DNA from: Caulobacteraceae bacterium | GTDB taxonomy: Bacteria; Pseudomonadota; Alphaproteobacteria; Caulobacterales; Caulobacteraceae | DNA length: 50,870 bases | Direction of reading: 5' to 3' | Assembly (NCBI GenBank): GCA_031291645.1 | Contig: JARLIQ010000070.1 | Coordinates: forward strand, 1 to 50,870 | Part shown: positions 34,893-42,234 of the stretch, piece by piece | How positions within the stretch are numbered: position 1 is the first letter of the stretch | Layout: each line of letters begins with the position of its first letter | The notes under the pieces: generated by a model | The model's database searches: none | The model's input: only the letters and a program-made list of their open reading frames with translations | Told to the model about the DNA's origin: nothing | Translations under genes and position numbers: made by a program

Positions 34893-36329
34893 TTGACCTC
34901 GGCCAGCGCCGCTCCCGCCAGCGACCGTCTCTCGTTTCCGGGCCTCGTGGCCTTCTCCATGCCGGGCCTGCCGATCGGCGCCCTGGCCATCGCGATGGCG
35001 GTGTTCCTGCCCAAATACTACGCCGGCCACTTCGGCCTGGGCCTCGCCGTCGTCGGCGGCGCCTTCGGGGCGGTCCGCCTGATCGACATGACCTTCGACC
35101 CCTTCATCGGGGTCATGATGGACCACACCACCACCCGCTTCGGCCGCTACCGCCCCTGGCTCTTGCTGGGCGCGCCGGTGCTGATGCTGTCGGTCTACAT
35201 GCTGTTCACGCCGCCGACCCAGCCGACCTACGCTTGGCTGATCGGCTGGCTGTTCGTCTACTACATCGGCACCTCGCTGATCACCCTGGCCCACTCGTCC
35301 TGGGCCTCGGTGATCGCCTCGCACTACCACGAGCGCTCGCGCGTGTTCGGCATGATCCAGGTGGTCAGCGTGATCGGCGCCACCGCCGTCCTGATCCTGC
35401 CGGTGGCGATGGAGCGCGGGGCCCACGCCCACAGCGCCGCGGTGCCGGGCATGGGCTGGTTCGTCTTCGTCGCCGCGCCGTTCGGCGTGCTCCTGGCCCT
35501 CAGCCGCACGCCCGAGCGCATCGTGCGCCACCGGGACGGGGACCGGGTCACCCCCCGCGACTACTGGGAGATGATCGCCCGGCCGGACATGCGCCGGATC
35601 ATCGTCGCCGACTTCTGCCTGGCGATGGGGCCGGGATGGATGTCGGCCCTCTACCTGTTCTATTTCCGCGAATCGCGCGGCTTCACCATCGCCCAGGCCA
35701 GCCTGCTGCTGTTGCTCTATGTCTTCGCCGGGGTGTTCGGCGCGGGCGTGCTCAGCCGCCTGGCGATGAAGTTCGGCAAGCACCGCACCCTGATGGTCGC
35801 CAGCACCGGCTATTCGCTCGGCCTGATCGGCCTGGCGATGCTGCCCAAGGGCAGCATGCTGCTGGTCGCGCCGTTCATGTTCGTCATGGGTTTCCTGGCG
35901 ACCAGCTTCGTCCTCCTGGACCGGGCCATGGTGGCCGACGTCGGCGACGCCATCCTGCTGGAGACCGGCAAACACCGCGTGGGCCTGCTCTACGCCATGA
36001 TCACCACGGTCCAGAAGATCGCCGGCGCCCTCAGCATCTTCCTGTCGTTCGCCGTCCTGGCCGCCATCGGCTACGACGCCAAGGACGGGGTGATCAACAC
36101 CCCCGCCGCGATCCACGGGCTGGAGCTGGTCTACCTGATCGGGCCGGTGGTCTTCGTCATGCTCGGGGGCGCCTGCTACATCGGCTACAAGCTGGACCAC
36201 AAGGCGCACGCCCGGATCCGCGAGGCGCTCGACCTGCGCGATTCGATGCAGCCCGAGCCGGCGATCATCGAGAGCCTCTCCGGCAGCCAGTCCATTCCGA
36301 ACCGGCTGCCCGAACCGGGGATCGGATAA
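34893..36329 (+). CDS. GPH-family (MFS_2) cation symporter, copy 1
   Basis: 478 aa, twelve hydrophobic segments. The start is taken as TTG at 34893 (TTG ACC TCG), which parallels the GTG ACC TCG start of the next paralogue; the nearby ATG at 34885 runs into a stop. Family blocks are RLIDMTFDPFIGVMMD and FGRYRPWLLLGAPVLM, the LIDxxxDP and GRxRPW patterns of glycoside-pentoside-hexuronide:cation symporters such as MelB. The substrate is probably a sugar or glycoside, unproven. The second copy lies 122 bp downstream. Confidence 0.88.
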   Translation: MTSASAAPASDRLSFPGLVAFSMPGLPIGALAIAMAVFLPKYYAGHFGLGLAVVGGAFGAVRLIDMTFDPFIGVMMDHTTTRFGRYRPWLLLGAPVLMLSVYMLFTPPTQPTYAWLIGWLFVYYIGTSLITLAHSSWASVIASHYHERSRVFGMIQVVSVIGATAVLILPVAMERGAHAHSAAVPGMGWFVFVAAPFGVLLALSRTPERIVRHRDGDRVTPRDYWEMIARPDMRRIIVADFCLAMGPGWMSALYLFYFRESRGFTIAQASLLLLLYVFAGVFGAGVLSRLAMKFGKHRTLMVASTGYSLGLIGLAMLPKGSMLLVAPFMFVMGFLATSFVLLDRAMVADVGDAILLETGKHRVGLLYAMITTVQKIAGALSIFLSFAVLAAIGYDAKDGVINTPAAIHGLELVYLIGPVVFVMLGGACYIGYKLDHKAHARIREALDLRDSMQPEPAIIESLSGSQSIPNRLPEPGIG

Positions 36330-36413
36330 GCGCCGCCGCAGGGGCGGATTGCATACCCGAAACCCGATTCCGGCTTGCGCGGGCCCGGCCTGGGCGGTCT
36401 GATCCTCCAAAGC

Positions 36414-36432
36414 GCGCCCGCCAGAGGCGCGG
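36414..36432 (+). repeat. 19-bp leader repeat, copy 2
   Basis: Identical to 34845-34863; 20 bp upstream of the second GPH carrier start. Confidence 0.7.
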
Positions 36433-36451
36433 CCGTGGTTCGGAGACGCCA

Positions 36452-37870
36452 GTGACCTCGCCCCCAAAGGCCGCGCCCGGCGCGCGCCTGTCGCTTCACA
36501 CCATCCTGGCCTTCGCCTGCCTTTCCATCCCGGCCACGCCGCTGGTGCTGATCATGGGCGTCTACATGCCGAGGTTCTACGCCGGCCACATGGGCGTCAG
36601 CCTGGCGGCGGTCGGGGCGGCCTTCACCCTGGTCCGGCTGATCGACATCAGCTTCGATCCCCTGGTCGGCATGGCCATGGACCGGACCCGCACCTTCGCC
36701 GGCCGCTACCGGCCCTGGGTGGTCGCCGGCGCGCCGATCCTGATGTTCGCCATCTACAAGCTGTTCGCCCCGGCGGCCGGGGTGGGCATGGGCTACATGG
36801 TGCTGTGGCTGGTCGTGCTCTACCTCGGCAACTCGATGTACACCCTGGGCCAGGCGGCCTGGGGCGCGGTCCTGGCGGTGGACTACCACCAGCGCTCGCG
36901 GACCTACGGCTGGATGCAGGCCGTCGGGGTGGCGGCCTCGGTTGCCTTCCTGCTGCTGCCGCTGCTCACCCACGGCCGGGTCCAGCCCGGCAAGCACGAG
37001 AGCATGCCCCTGATCGGCTGGCTGCTGGTCATCGCCATCCCGGCCAGCCTCGCCGTCACCCTGCTGTTCACGCCCGAGAAGATCGCGCCCCAGTCGGCCC
37101 GCCAGACCTTCGCCCTGTCTGACTACCTCGGCGCCATCTCGCGGCCGGAGATGCGCCGGATCATCGCCGCCGACCTGTCGCTGACCCTGGGGCCGGGCAC
37201 GACCGGGCCGATCTTCCTGTTCTTCTTCCACGACGCCAAGGGGTTCAGCGTCGCGGCGGCGGGCACGCTCCTCGTGTTCTACATCGGCGCCGGCCTGGTC
37301 GGCTCGCCGTTCTGGGCCGCCCTGGCCAAGCGCCTGGGCAAACACCGCACGGTCCAACTCGCCTGCGTCTGCTACGCCGTCACCCAGGCGACCCTGATGG
37401 CCCTGCCCAGGGCCCTCTACCTGCCGACCGCCGTCGGCATGTTCGCCGTCGGCTTCTGCGCCAGCGCCTTCATTCCCCTGGTGCGGGCCATGGTCGCCGA
37501 CGTCGCCGACGAGATCCGGCTGGAGACCTCCAAGGACCTGACCAGCGTGCTCTATTCGATGGTCACCACCACCGCCAAGATCGGCGCGGCGATCTCGATC
37601 GGCGTGATCTTCCCCATCCTGGCCCTGGTCGGCTACCAGGCCGCCGACAATGTGGCGAACACGCCCCACGCCATCTGGGGCCTGGAGATGTGCTACCTGT
37701 TCGCGCCCATCGCCTTCGTGGTCGTCGGCGGGGCCATGTTCTTCGGCTACCGCCTGGACGCCCGCCGCCACGCCGAGGTCCGCTCGGCGCTGGAGCGCCG
37801 CGACGCCATGATCGACGAGGGCGCGGCCCTGGAGAGCCTGGCCGGACCCACGGCCGCGCCGGGGGGATAG
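36452..37870 (+). CDS. GPH-family (MFS_2) cation symporter, copy 2
   Basis: 472 aa from GTG at 36452. Same architecture as the preceding gene: YAGHMGVSLAAVGAAFTLVR, RLIDISFDPLVGMAMDRT, AGRYRPWVVAGAPILM. The two proteins align along their whole length but differ at many positions, so the duplication is old. Both end with an acidic/charged tail after a final RLD.RRHAEVR-like segment. Possibly they handle different substrates. No sugar-catabolic genes adjoin them. Confidence 0.87.
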   Translation: MTSPPKAAPGARLSLHTILAFACLSIPATPLVLIMGVYMPRFYAGHMGVSLAAVGAAFTLVRLIDISFDPLVGMAMDRTRTFAGRYRPWVVAGAPILMFAIYKLFAPAAGVGMGYMVLWLVVLYLGNSMYTLGQAAWGAVLAVDYHQRSRTYGWMQAVGVAASVAFLLLPLLTHGRVQPGKHESMPLIGWLLVIAIPASLAVTLLFTPEKIAPQSARQTFALSDYLGAISRPEMRRIIAADLSLTLGPGTTGPIFLFFFHDAKGFSVAAAGTLLVFYIGAGLVGSPFWAALAKRLGKHRTVQLACVCYAVTQATLMALPRALYLPTAVGMFAVGFCASAFIPLVRAMVADVADEIRLETSKDLTSVLYSMVTTTAKIGAAISIGVIFPILALVGYQAADNVANTPHAIWGLEMCYLFAPIAFVVVGGAMFFGYRLDARRHAEVRSALERRDAMIDEGAALESLAGPTAAPGG

Positions 37871-37910
37871 GGCGGGTGGCCTGCGAAGTGCTCCCGTGGT
37901 AGGCTGACGC

Positions 37911-38090
37911 ATGGCTCGGCCAGACCCACTCAGCCCCCAGCCGCCCGGCGAGGACGACGCCTTCAGGGACGCTGTCGAGGCCGGCAAGAGGTCGCTCGAT
38001 AGCGGTCGAGCGGTTCCTTACGAGGACGTGCGGCGCTGGCTCCTGTCGTGGGGCGCAGACGAAGAGCTTCCCCCGCCGGAATGCCCGTAG
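37911..38090 (+). CDS. Type II antitoxin of a ParE/RelE-type module
   Basis: 59 aa: short acidic protein with AFRDAVEAGKRSLDSGRAVP and YEDVRRWLLSWGADEELPPP, a pattern common in antitoxins that pair with ParE/RelE toxins (GRxVPxExVxxWLxSWG). The ATG at 37911 is 40 bp behind the transporter gene. It overlaps the toxin start by 10 bp. Antitoxins of this kind usually repress their own promoter; no operator is evident in the short gap. Confidence 0.8.
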   Translation: MARPDPLSPQPPGEDDAFRDAVEAGKRSLDSGRAVPYEDVRRWLLSWGADEELPPPECP

Positions 38091-38350
38091 TCTTTTCGCC
38101 GGAGGCCATTGCCGACCTTACGGCGATCCGATCCTACATCGGCGAGCGGAGTCCCGCCGCGGCGTCTCGCGTCGCCGTCCAGATCGTCGCGGCTTGCGAC
38201 CGGCTCGAGCACCTGCCCGAGCGCGGCCGGCCTGGTCTTGTCGCTGACACCAGGGAAATCACCACGGCGTGGCCGTATGTGATCGTCTACCGCATCACCG
38301 GCGACGCGGTGGAGATCATCCGCATCTGGCACGGAGCGCAGGACCGCTAG
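38081..38350 (+). CDS. ParE/RelE-family toxin
   Basis: 89 aa from the ATG inside the antitoxin 3' end. FSPEAIADLTAIRSYIGERS is the N-terminal helix pair of ParE/RelE toxins. RLEHLPERGRPGLVADTREI and WPYVIVYRITGDAVEIIRIW with final GAQDR are the strand and C-terminal blocks. ParE members inhibit gyrase and RelE members cut ribosome-bound mRNA; the sequence leans to ParE because the RelE catalytic Lys/Arg set is not evident. The 3' end overlaps the convergent thioesterase by 4 bp. Confidence 0.88.
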   Translation: MPVVFSPEAIADLTAIRSYIGERSPAAASRVAVQIVAACDRLEHLPERGRPGLVADTREITTAWPYVIVYRITGDAVEIIRIWHGAQDR

Positions 38351-38805
38351 GTACTCCGCGGCCTCAGCTTCTTCACCACGCCCGAGAAACTCAGCATCGG
38401 CTCGCCGCCGGAGGAGATGATCCCCCGGATGAACACCAGCGAACGGCCGGCCCGCACCACCTGGCCGGCGGACTCGATCAGGTCGCCCTCCCGGGCCGGG
38501 CCGACGAATTCGCCGTTCAGGCTGACGGTCACCGATTCCACCCCGTTCAGCGCCTCGTGCGCGATCATGAACAGCGAGAAGTCGGCGAAGGTCATCAGGC
38601 AGCCGCCGTGCAGGTTACCCGAGCCGTTCAGGTGCTTGGTCTCGGCCCGGAAGGCCGAGCGGCGCGTCCCGTCGGGCTCCTCGCGCATGTAGAACGGCCC
38701 CGTCAGGTCCTCGAACGGATCGCCGCCGCGGATCAGGGTCCAGCCCTCCCATTCGCCGGCGCCGGCGATCACTTGGCGGCCAATACCCTCTTCGCCGTCG
38801 GCCAT
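38347..38805 (-). CDS. PaaI/hotdog-fold acyl-CoA thioesterase
   Basis: 152 aa. The hotdog motif HLNGSGNLHGGCLMTFADFS holds the conserved Asn/His-Gly-Gly and Asp of PaaI-type thioesterases, which hydrolyse aromatic or medium-chain acyl-CoA. The strands VESVTVSLNGEFVGPAREGD and SLVFIRGIISSGGEPMLSFS complete the fold. Transcribed divergently from the acyl-CoA dehydrogenase 70 bp away, which fits a shared acyl-CoA context. Confidence 0.88.
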   Translation of the reverse strand: MADGEEGIGRQVIAGAGEWEGWTLIRGGDPFEDLTGPFYMREEPDGTRRSAFRAETKHLNGSGNLHGGCLMTFADFSLFMIAHEALNGVESVTVSLNGEFVGPAREGDLIESAGQVVRAGRSLVFIRGIISSGGEPMLSFSGVVKKLRPRST

Positions 38806-38875
38806 GGTTTGATCCCTCCCGCACAGCCCCTTATGACTGCGCCCGCTGCATAACCTCTACGCCCGGGGAAACGCC

Positions 38876-40024
38876 ATGGCTCTCGACACCGAAACCCGCG
38901 ACCAGCTCATCGAGGCGGTGCGCCGTTTCGTCGCCGAGCGGCTGCGGCCGATCGAGGCCCAGGTGGCGGAGAACGACCTGGTGCCCGACGACGTGGTCGC
39001 CGAGATGCGCGATCTGGGCCTGTTCGGCCTGTCGATTCCCGAGGCCTACGGCGGCCTCGGCCTGTCGATGGAGGAGGAATGCCTGGTCGCCATCGAGCTT
39101 GGCCGCACCTCGCCGGCGTTCCGTTCGGTGATCGGCACCAACGTCGGCATCGGCAGCCAGGGCCTCGTCATGTTCGGCACGGATGAGCAGAAGGCCAAAT
39201 GGCTGCCCGGCGTCGCCTCGGGCGAGATCGTCACCTCCTTCGCCCTGACCGAGCCTGAGGCCGGGTCGGACTCGGCCTCGGTGCAGACCCGCGCCCGGCG
39301 CGACGGCGACGTCTACGTCCTGGACGGCGCCAAGCGCTACATCACCAACGCCAACAAGGCGGGCCTGTTCACCGTCATGGCCCGCACCGATCCCGACAAG
39401 AAGGGCGCGGCGGGGGTTTCGGCCTTCCTCGTGCCGGGCGACCTGCCGGGCCTTTCGGTCGGCAAGCCGGAAAAGAAGATGGGCCAGCAGGGCGCCCACA
39501 TCTGCGACGTGATCTTCGAGGGCGTGCGGGTTCCGGCCGAGAACCGGCTGGGCGCCGAGGGCGAGGGCTTCAAGGTCGCCATGCAGGTGCTGGACCGCGG
39601 CCGGCTGCACATCTCGGCGGTCTGCGTGGGCGTGGCCGAGCGGCTGATCAGGGATGCGGTCGCCTACGCCTCCGAGCGCAAGCAGTTCGGCCAGACCCTG
39701 GCCAGCTTCCAGCTCATCCAGGCGATGATCGCCGATTCCAAGACCGAGGCCCTGGCCGCCAAGGCGCTGCTGCTGGACAGCGCGCGCAAGCGCGACGCCG
39801 GCGAGACCGTCACCCTGGAGGCTGCGGCCACCAAGCTGTTCGCCTCCGAAATGGTCGGCCGGGTCGCCGACCGGGCGGTGCAGATCTTCGGCGGCGCCGG
39901 CTATGTCGCCGACTACGGGATCGAGCGGCTGTACCGCGACGTGCGCATCTTCCGCATCTACGAAGGCACCTCGCAGATCCAGCAGTTGGTGGTCGCGCGC
40001 GAGACGATAAAGCGCGGCGGGTGA
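38876..40024 (+). CDS. Acyl-CoA dehydrogenase
   Basis: 382-aa flavoprotein that introduces an alpha-beta double bond into acyl-CoA. Visible blocks: ALTEPEAGSDSASVQTRARR (FAD/substrate contact), VLDGAKRYITNA, the middle domain with FEGVRVPAENRLGAEGEGFK, and the C-terminal QIFGGAGYVADYGIERLYRD then RIYEGTSQIQ with the usual catalytic-region Glu. Length is standard. It is followed by a repeat and then the DUF3253/lipase genes in the same direction. Confidence 0.95.
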   Translation: MALDTETRDQLIEAVRRFVAERLRPIEAQVAENDLVPDDVVAEMRDLGLFGLSIPEAYGGLGLSMEEECLVAIELGRTSPAFRSVIGTNVGIGSQGLVMFGTDEQKAKWLPGVASGEIVTSFALTEPEAGSDSASVQTRARRDGDVYVLDGAKRYITNANKAGLFTVMARTDPDKKGAAGVSAFLVPGDLPGLSVGKPEKKMGQQGAHICDVIFEGVRVPAENRLGAEGEGFKVAMQVLDRGRLHISAVCVGVAERLIRDAVAYASERKQFGQTLASFQLIQAMIADSKTEALAAKALLLDSARKRDAGETVTLEAAATKLFASEMVGRVADRAVQIFGGAGYVADYGIERLYRDVRIFRIYEGTSQIQQLVVARETIKRGG

Positions 40025-40049
40025 GGCTTGCGCGTTTCAGCAACAGCCT

Positions 40050-40098
40050 CCCATTTTCCCGTTCGTCCCCGCGCAGGCGGGGACGAGCGGATTTGGGG
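40050..40098. repeat. Dispersed repeat with GC-rich hairpin, copy 1
   Basis: Begins CCCATTTTCCCGTTCG (40050) and ends GATTTGGGG (40090-40098). CGTCCCCGC (40064-40072) and GCGGGGACG (40077-40085) form a perfect 9-bp stem with loop GCAG. A 28-bp portion (40050-40077) recurs with three mismatches at 50705-50732. It may terminate the acyl-CoA dehydrogenase transcript. Confidence 0.7.
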
Positions 40099-40125
40099 AG
40101 CGGTCTCCCTTAAGGAGCGCCTCGC

Positions 40126-40374
40126 ATGACCTCCCCGATCGAAGAGGCGATCTTCGCCCTGCTGGCCGAGGTTGCGGCCGGCAAGTCCGTCTCGCCCGAA
40201 CAGGTCGCCCGCGCGGTCGACGCCGAGGGCTGGCGCCGGCTCCTGCCCCAGGTGCGCGCCACCGCCGTGGGCCTGGCGCGCCAGGGGCGGCTGGTCATCA
40301 CCCGCCACGGCAAGCCGGCCGACCCGGAGGCCTTCAAGGGGGTCTACCGGCTCGCCGTCCCGCCGTCCGAATGA
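40126..40374 (+). CDS. DUF3253-type small protein
   Basis: 82 aa. Winged-helix-like small domain: EEAIFALLAEVAAGKSVSPE, then VARAVDAEGWRRLLPQVRAT and AVGLARQGRLVITRHGKPAD. The final FKGVYRL is the hallmark of DUF3253 proteins, whose function is unknown. Purine-rich TTAAGGAG lies upstream. It overlaps the lipase gene by 4 bp (ATGA), so it is probably co-translated with it. Confidence 0.85.
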   Translation: MTSPIEEAIFALLAEVAAGKSVSPEQVARAVDAEGWRRLLPQVRATAVGLARQGRLVITRHGKPADPEAFKGVYRLAVPPSE

Positions 40375-41420
40375 TCCGCCGCGTCGTCCTCGTCCTGGCC
40401 GCCCTGGTCCTGGCCGCCTGCGCGCCCATGGTCCAGCAGGCCGGCCGGCTTGACCTCGGCTTCGAGGGGCCCCGGCTGGAGGCGCACGACGTGGTCAGCT
40501 TCGACGGCGCCAGGCTCGGACTGACGAGCTGGACGCCGGAGGGGCGCGAGCCCTGGGCCGTGATCGTCGGCGTCCACGGCATGAACGACTATTCCAACGC
40601 CTTCCATCTCGCCGCGCCCTACTGGGCCGGGCAGGGCGTCGCCACCTACGCCTACGACCAGCGCGGTTTCGGCCGTTCGCCCGGGCGCGGGATCTGGGCA
40701 GGCGAGATGCTGATGACCGAGGACCTGCGCATCGTCACCGCCCTGGTGCGCCAGCGCTATCCGCACGCCCTGATCGCGGTCGTCGGCGAAAGCATGGGCG
40801 CGGCCGTGGCCATCGAGGCCTTCGCCTCGGACCGCCCGCCCGCCGCCGACCGGCTGGTGCTGGTCTCGCCGGCCGTCTGGGGCTGGTCGAGCCAGCCGCT
40901 GCCCAACAAGGCCGCGCTCTGGGTCGTCGCCCACCTGGACGGCGGAATGGTGGTCAATCCGCCGAGGTTCGTCACCCGCCGCATCATGGCCTCGGACAAC
41001 CTCGCCGAACTGGTGCGCATGGGCCGGGACCCGTTGCAGCTGTGGGGCGCGCGCAGCGACACCCTCTACGGCCTTGTAGACCTGATGCAGCGGGCCTGGC
41101 GCGACACCGGCAAGCTGCCGGTCGCAACCCTCGACCTGCACGGCGACCACGACCAGATCATCCCGCGCCGCCCGGCTCTGCAGGCCGCCTCGCGCCTGAA
41201 GCCGACCGACCGGTCCGCCGACTACGCCAGGGGCTGGCACCTGCTGCTGGTCGACACCCAGGCCGAGGTCGTCTGGCGCGACATCGCCAGCTTCATCGCC
41301 GACCCGGCCGCGCCCTTGCCATCCGGCGCCCCGGTCATCCCCGGCGCGCCGACGCCGACCAACGCCGCGGCCGGCCAGGCGGCCGTCGGGGGGGCAACCC
41401 GGCTGCAGCCGTCTCGCTAG
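40371..41420 (+). CDS. Alpha/beta hydrolase lipoprotein (lysophospholipase/monoacylglycerol lipase-like)
   Basis: 349 aa. Lipoprotein signal with lipobox LAAC (Cys17), so it is anchored facing the periplasm or outer membrane. The serine hydrolase fold shows HGMNDYS (oxyanion region, 69-75), nucleophile Ser141 in GESMG, an Asp in HGDHDQIIP, and the final His in ARGWHLLLVD. This set matches Serine aminopeptidase S33/monoacylglycerol lipase-like enzymes. It is 43 bp upstream of the Lgt-like gene, which puts a lipid-cleaving enzyme next to lipid-modifying genes. Confidence 0.9.
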   Translation: MIRRVVLVLAALVLAACAPMVQQAGRLDLGFEGPRLEAHDVVSFDGARLGLTSWTPEGREPWAVIVGVHGMNDYSNAFHLAAPYWAGQGVATYAYDQRGFGRSPGRGIWAGEMLMTEDLRIVTALVRQRYPHALIAVVGESMGAAVAIEAFASDRPPAADRLVLVSPAVWGWSSQPLPNKAALWVVAHLDGGMVVNPPRFVTRRIMASDNLAELVRMGRDPLQLWGARSDTLYGLVDLMQRAWRDTGKLPVATLDLHGDHDQIIPRRPALQAASRLKPTDRSADYARGWHLLLVDTQAEVVWRDIASFIADPAAPLPSGAPVIPGAPTPTNAAAGQAAVGGATRLQPSR

Positions 41421-41463
41421 CTGGACCTTGCCGCGGCGCGCCGGGCATGCGTGCATTCGCCCA

Positions 41464-42234
41464 ATGATCCACGTTCCGACCGCGCCCTGGGCTCATCTGC
41501 CGTTCGACCTGATCGCCTGGTCGAGCGGCGTCGCGTTCAGCGTCGTGCTTTACCGCTGGCGGCTGCGCGAGGCGACACGGAGGGTCGCGGCCAAGCTCGA
41601 CGCCGGCTATTTCGTGGCCCTGGGATTGGGCGCCGCGCCCGGCGCCTGGCTGGCGGGGTCGTTCAACACCCTGCGCGAGCATGCGCCGGCCCTGTCGCAC
41701 AGCGTGGCGGGCGCGCTGGTCGGCGCCATCGTCGGGGTCGAGATCTACAAGGCGCTGCGGGGCGTAACCGGCTCAACTGGCGGCGTCTTCGTCGGTTCGT
41801 TCAGCCTGGGCGTGGTGATCGGCCGGCTTGGGTGCTTCTTCGCCGGCTTGCCGGACGACACTTACGGAACCCCGACGCGCTTGCCCTGGGGCGTCGACCT
41901 GGGCGATGGCGTTTTGCGCCATCCGGTGCAGCTCTACGAGAGCGCCAGCATGGCCCTGTTCCTGGCCGCCTACCTGCTGGGACTTCAGCGCCGCCAGGCC
42001 TGGGCCATGCGCCGCGGCTTCTATGTCATGTGCGCCTGGTATGGGCTCCAGCGGTCCGTTTGGGAGTTCCTGAAGCCCTATCCACGGTTGATTGGACCCT
42101 TTAACGTCTTCCACGGGCTTTGCCTGGGGCTGGTGATCTATGGATGGGTCTACGACCGCGCGGACCGACGCCGCGAGCGCCGCGCGCAAGAGCGCGCCGT
42201 ACCTGTTCCTGGGGCAGACTACGAGCCTGTGTGA
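41464..42234 (+). CDS. Lgt-like integral membrane protein (prolipoprotein diacylglyceryl transferase family)
   Basis: 256 aa, about seven hydrophobic segments. Lgt-type features: GRLGCFFAG (120-128; Arg121 aligns with the essential Arg of the GRIGNF motif), TYGTPTRLPWGVDLGDG, then RHPVQLYES (152-160), and a late Arg in LQRSVWEFLK. The usual HGG motif around E. coli His103 reads SHSVAGALVGA. The protein may therefore use a lipid donor like Lgt does (phosphatidylglycerol) but on another acceptor. The ATG at 41464 was chosen over one 36 bp upstream. It overlaps the radical SAM gene by 95 bp. Confidence 0.82.
   Translation: MIHVPTAPWAHLPFDLIAWSSGVAFSVVLYRWRLREATRRVAAKLDAGYFVALGLGAAPGAWLAGSFNTLREHAPALSHSVAGALVGAIVGVEIYKALRGVTGSTGGVFVGSFSLGVVIGRLGCFFAGLPDDTYGTPTRLPWGVDLGDGVLRHPVQLYESASMALFLAAYLLGLQRRQAWAMRRGFYVMCAWYGLQRSVWEFLKPYPRLIGPFNVFHGLCLGLVIYGWVYDRADRRRERRAQERAVPVPGADYEPV

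Noticed and set aside
34830-37987. Two long minus-strand frames opposite the GPH carriers
   Set aside because: Low-complexity, highly charged products antisense to genuine membrane proteins.
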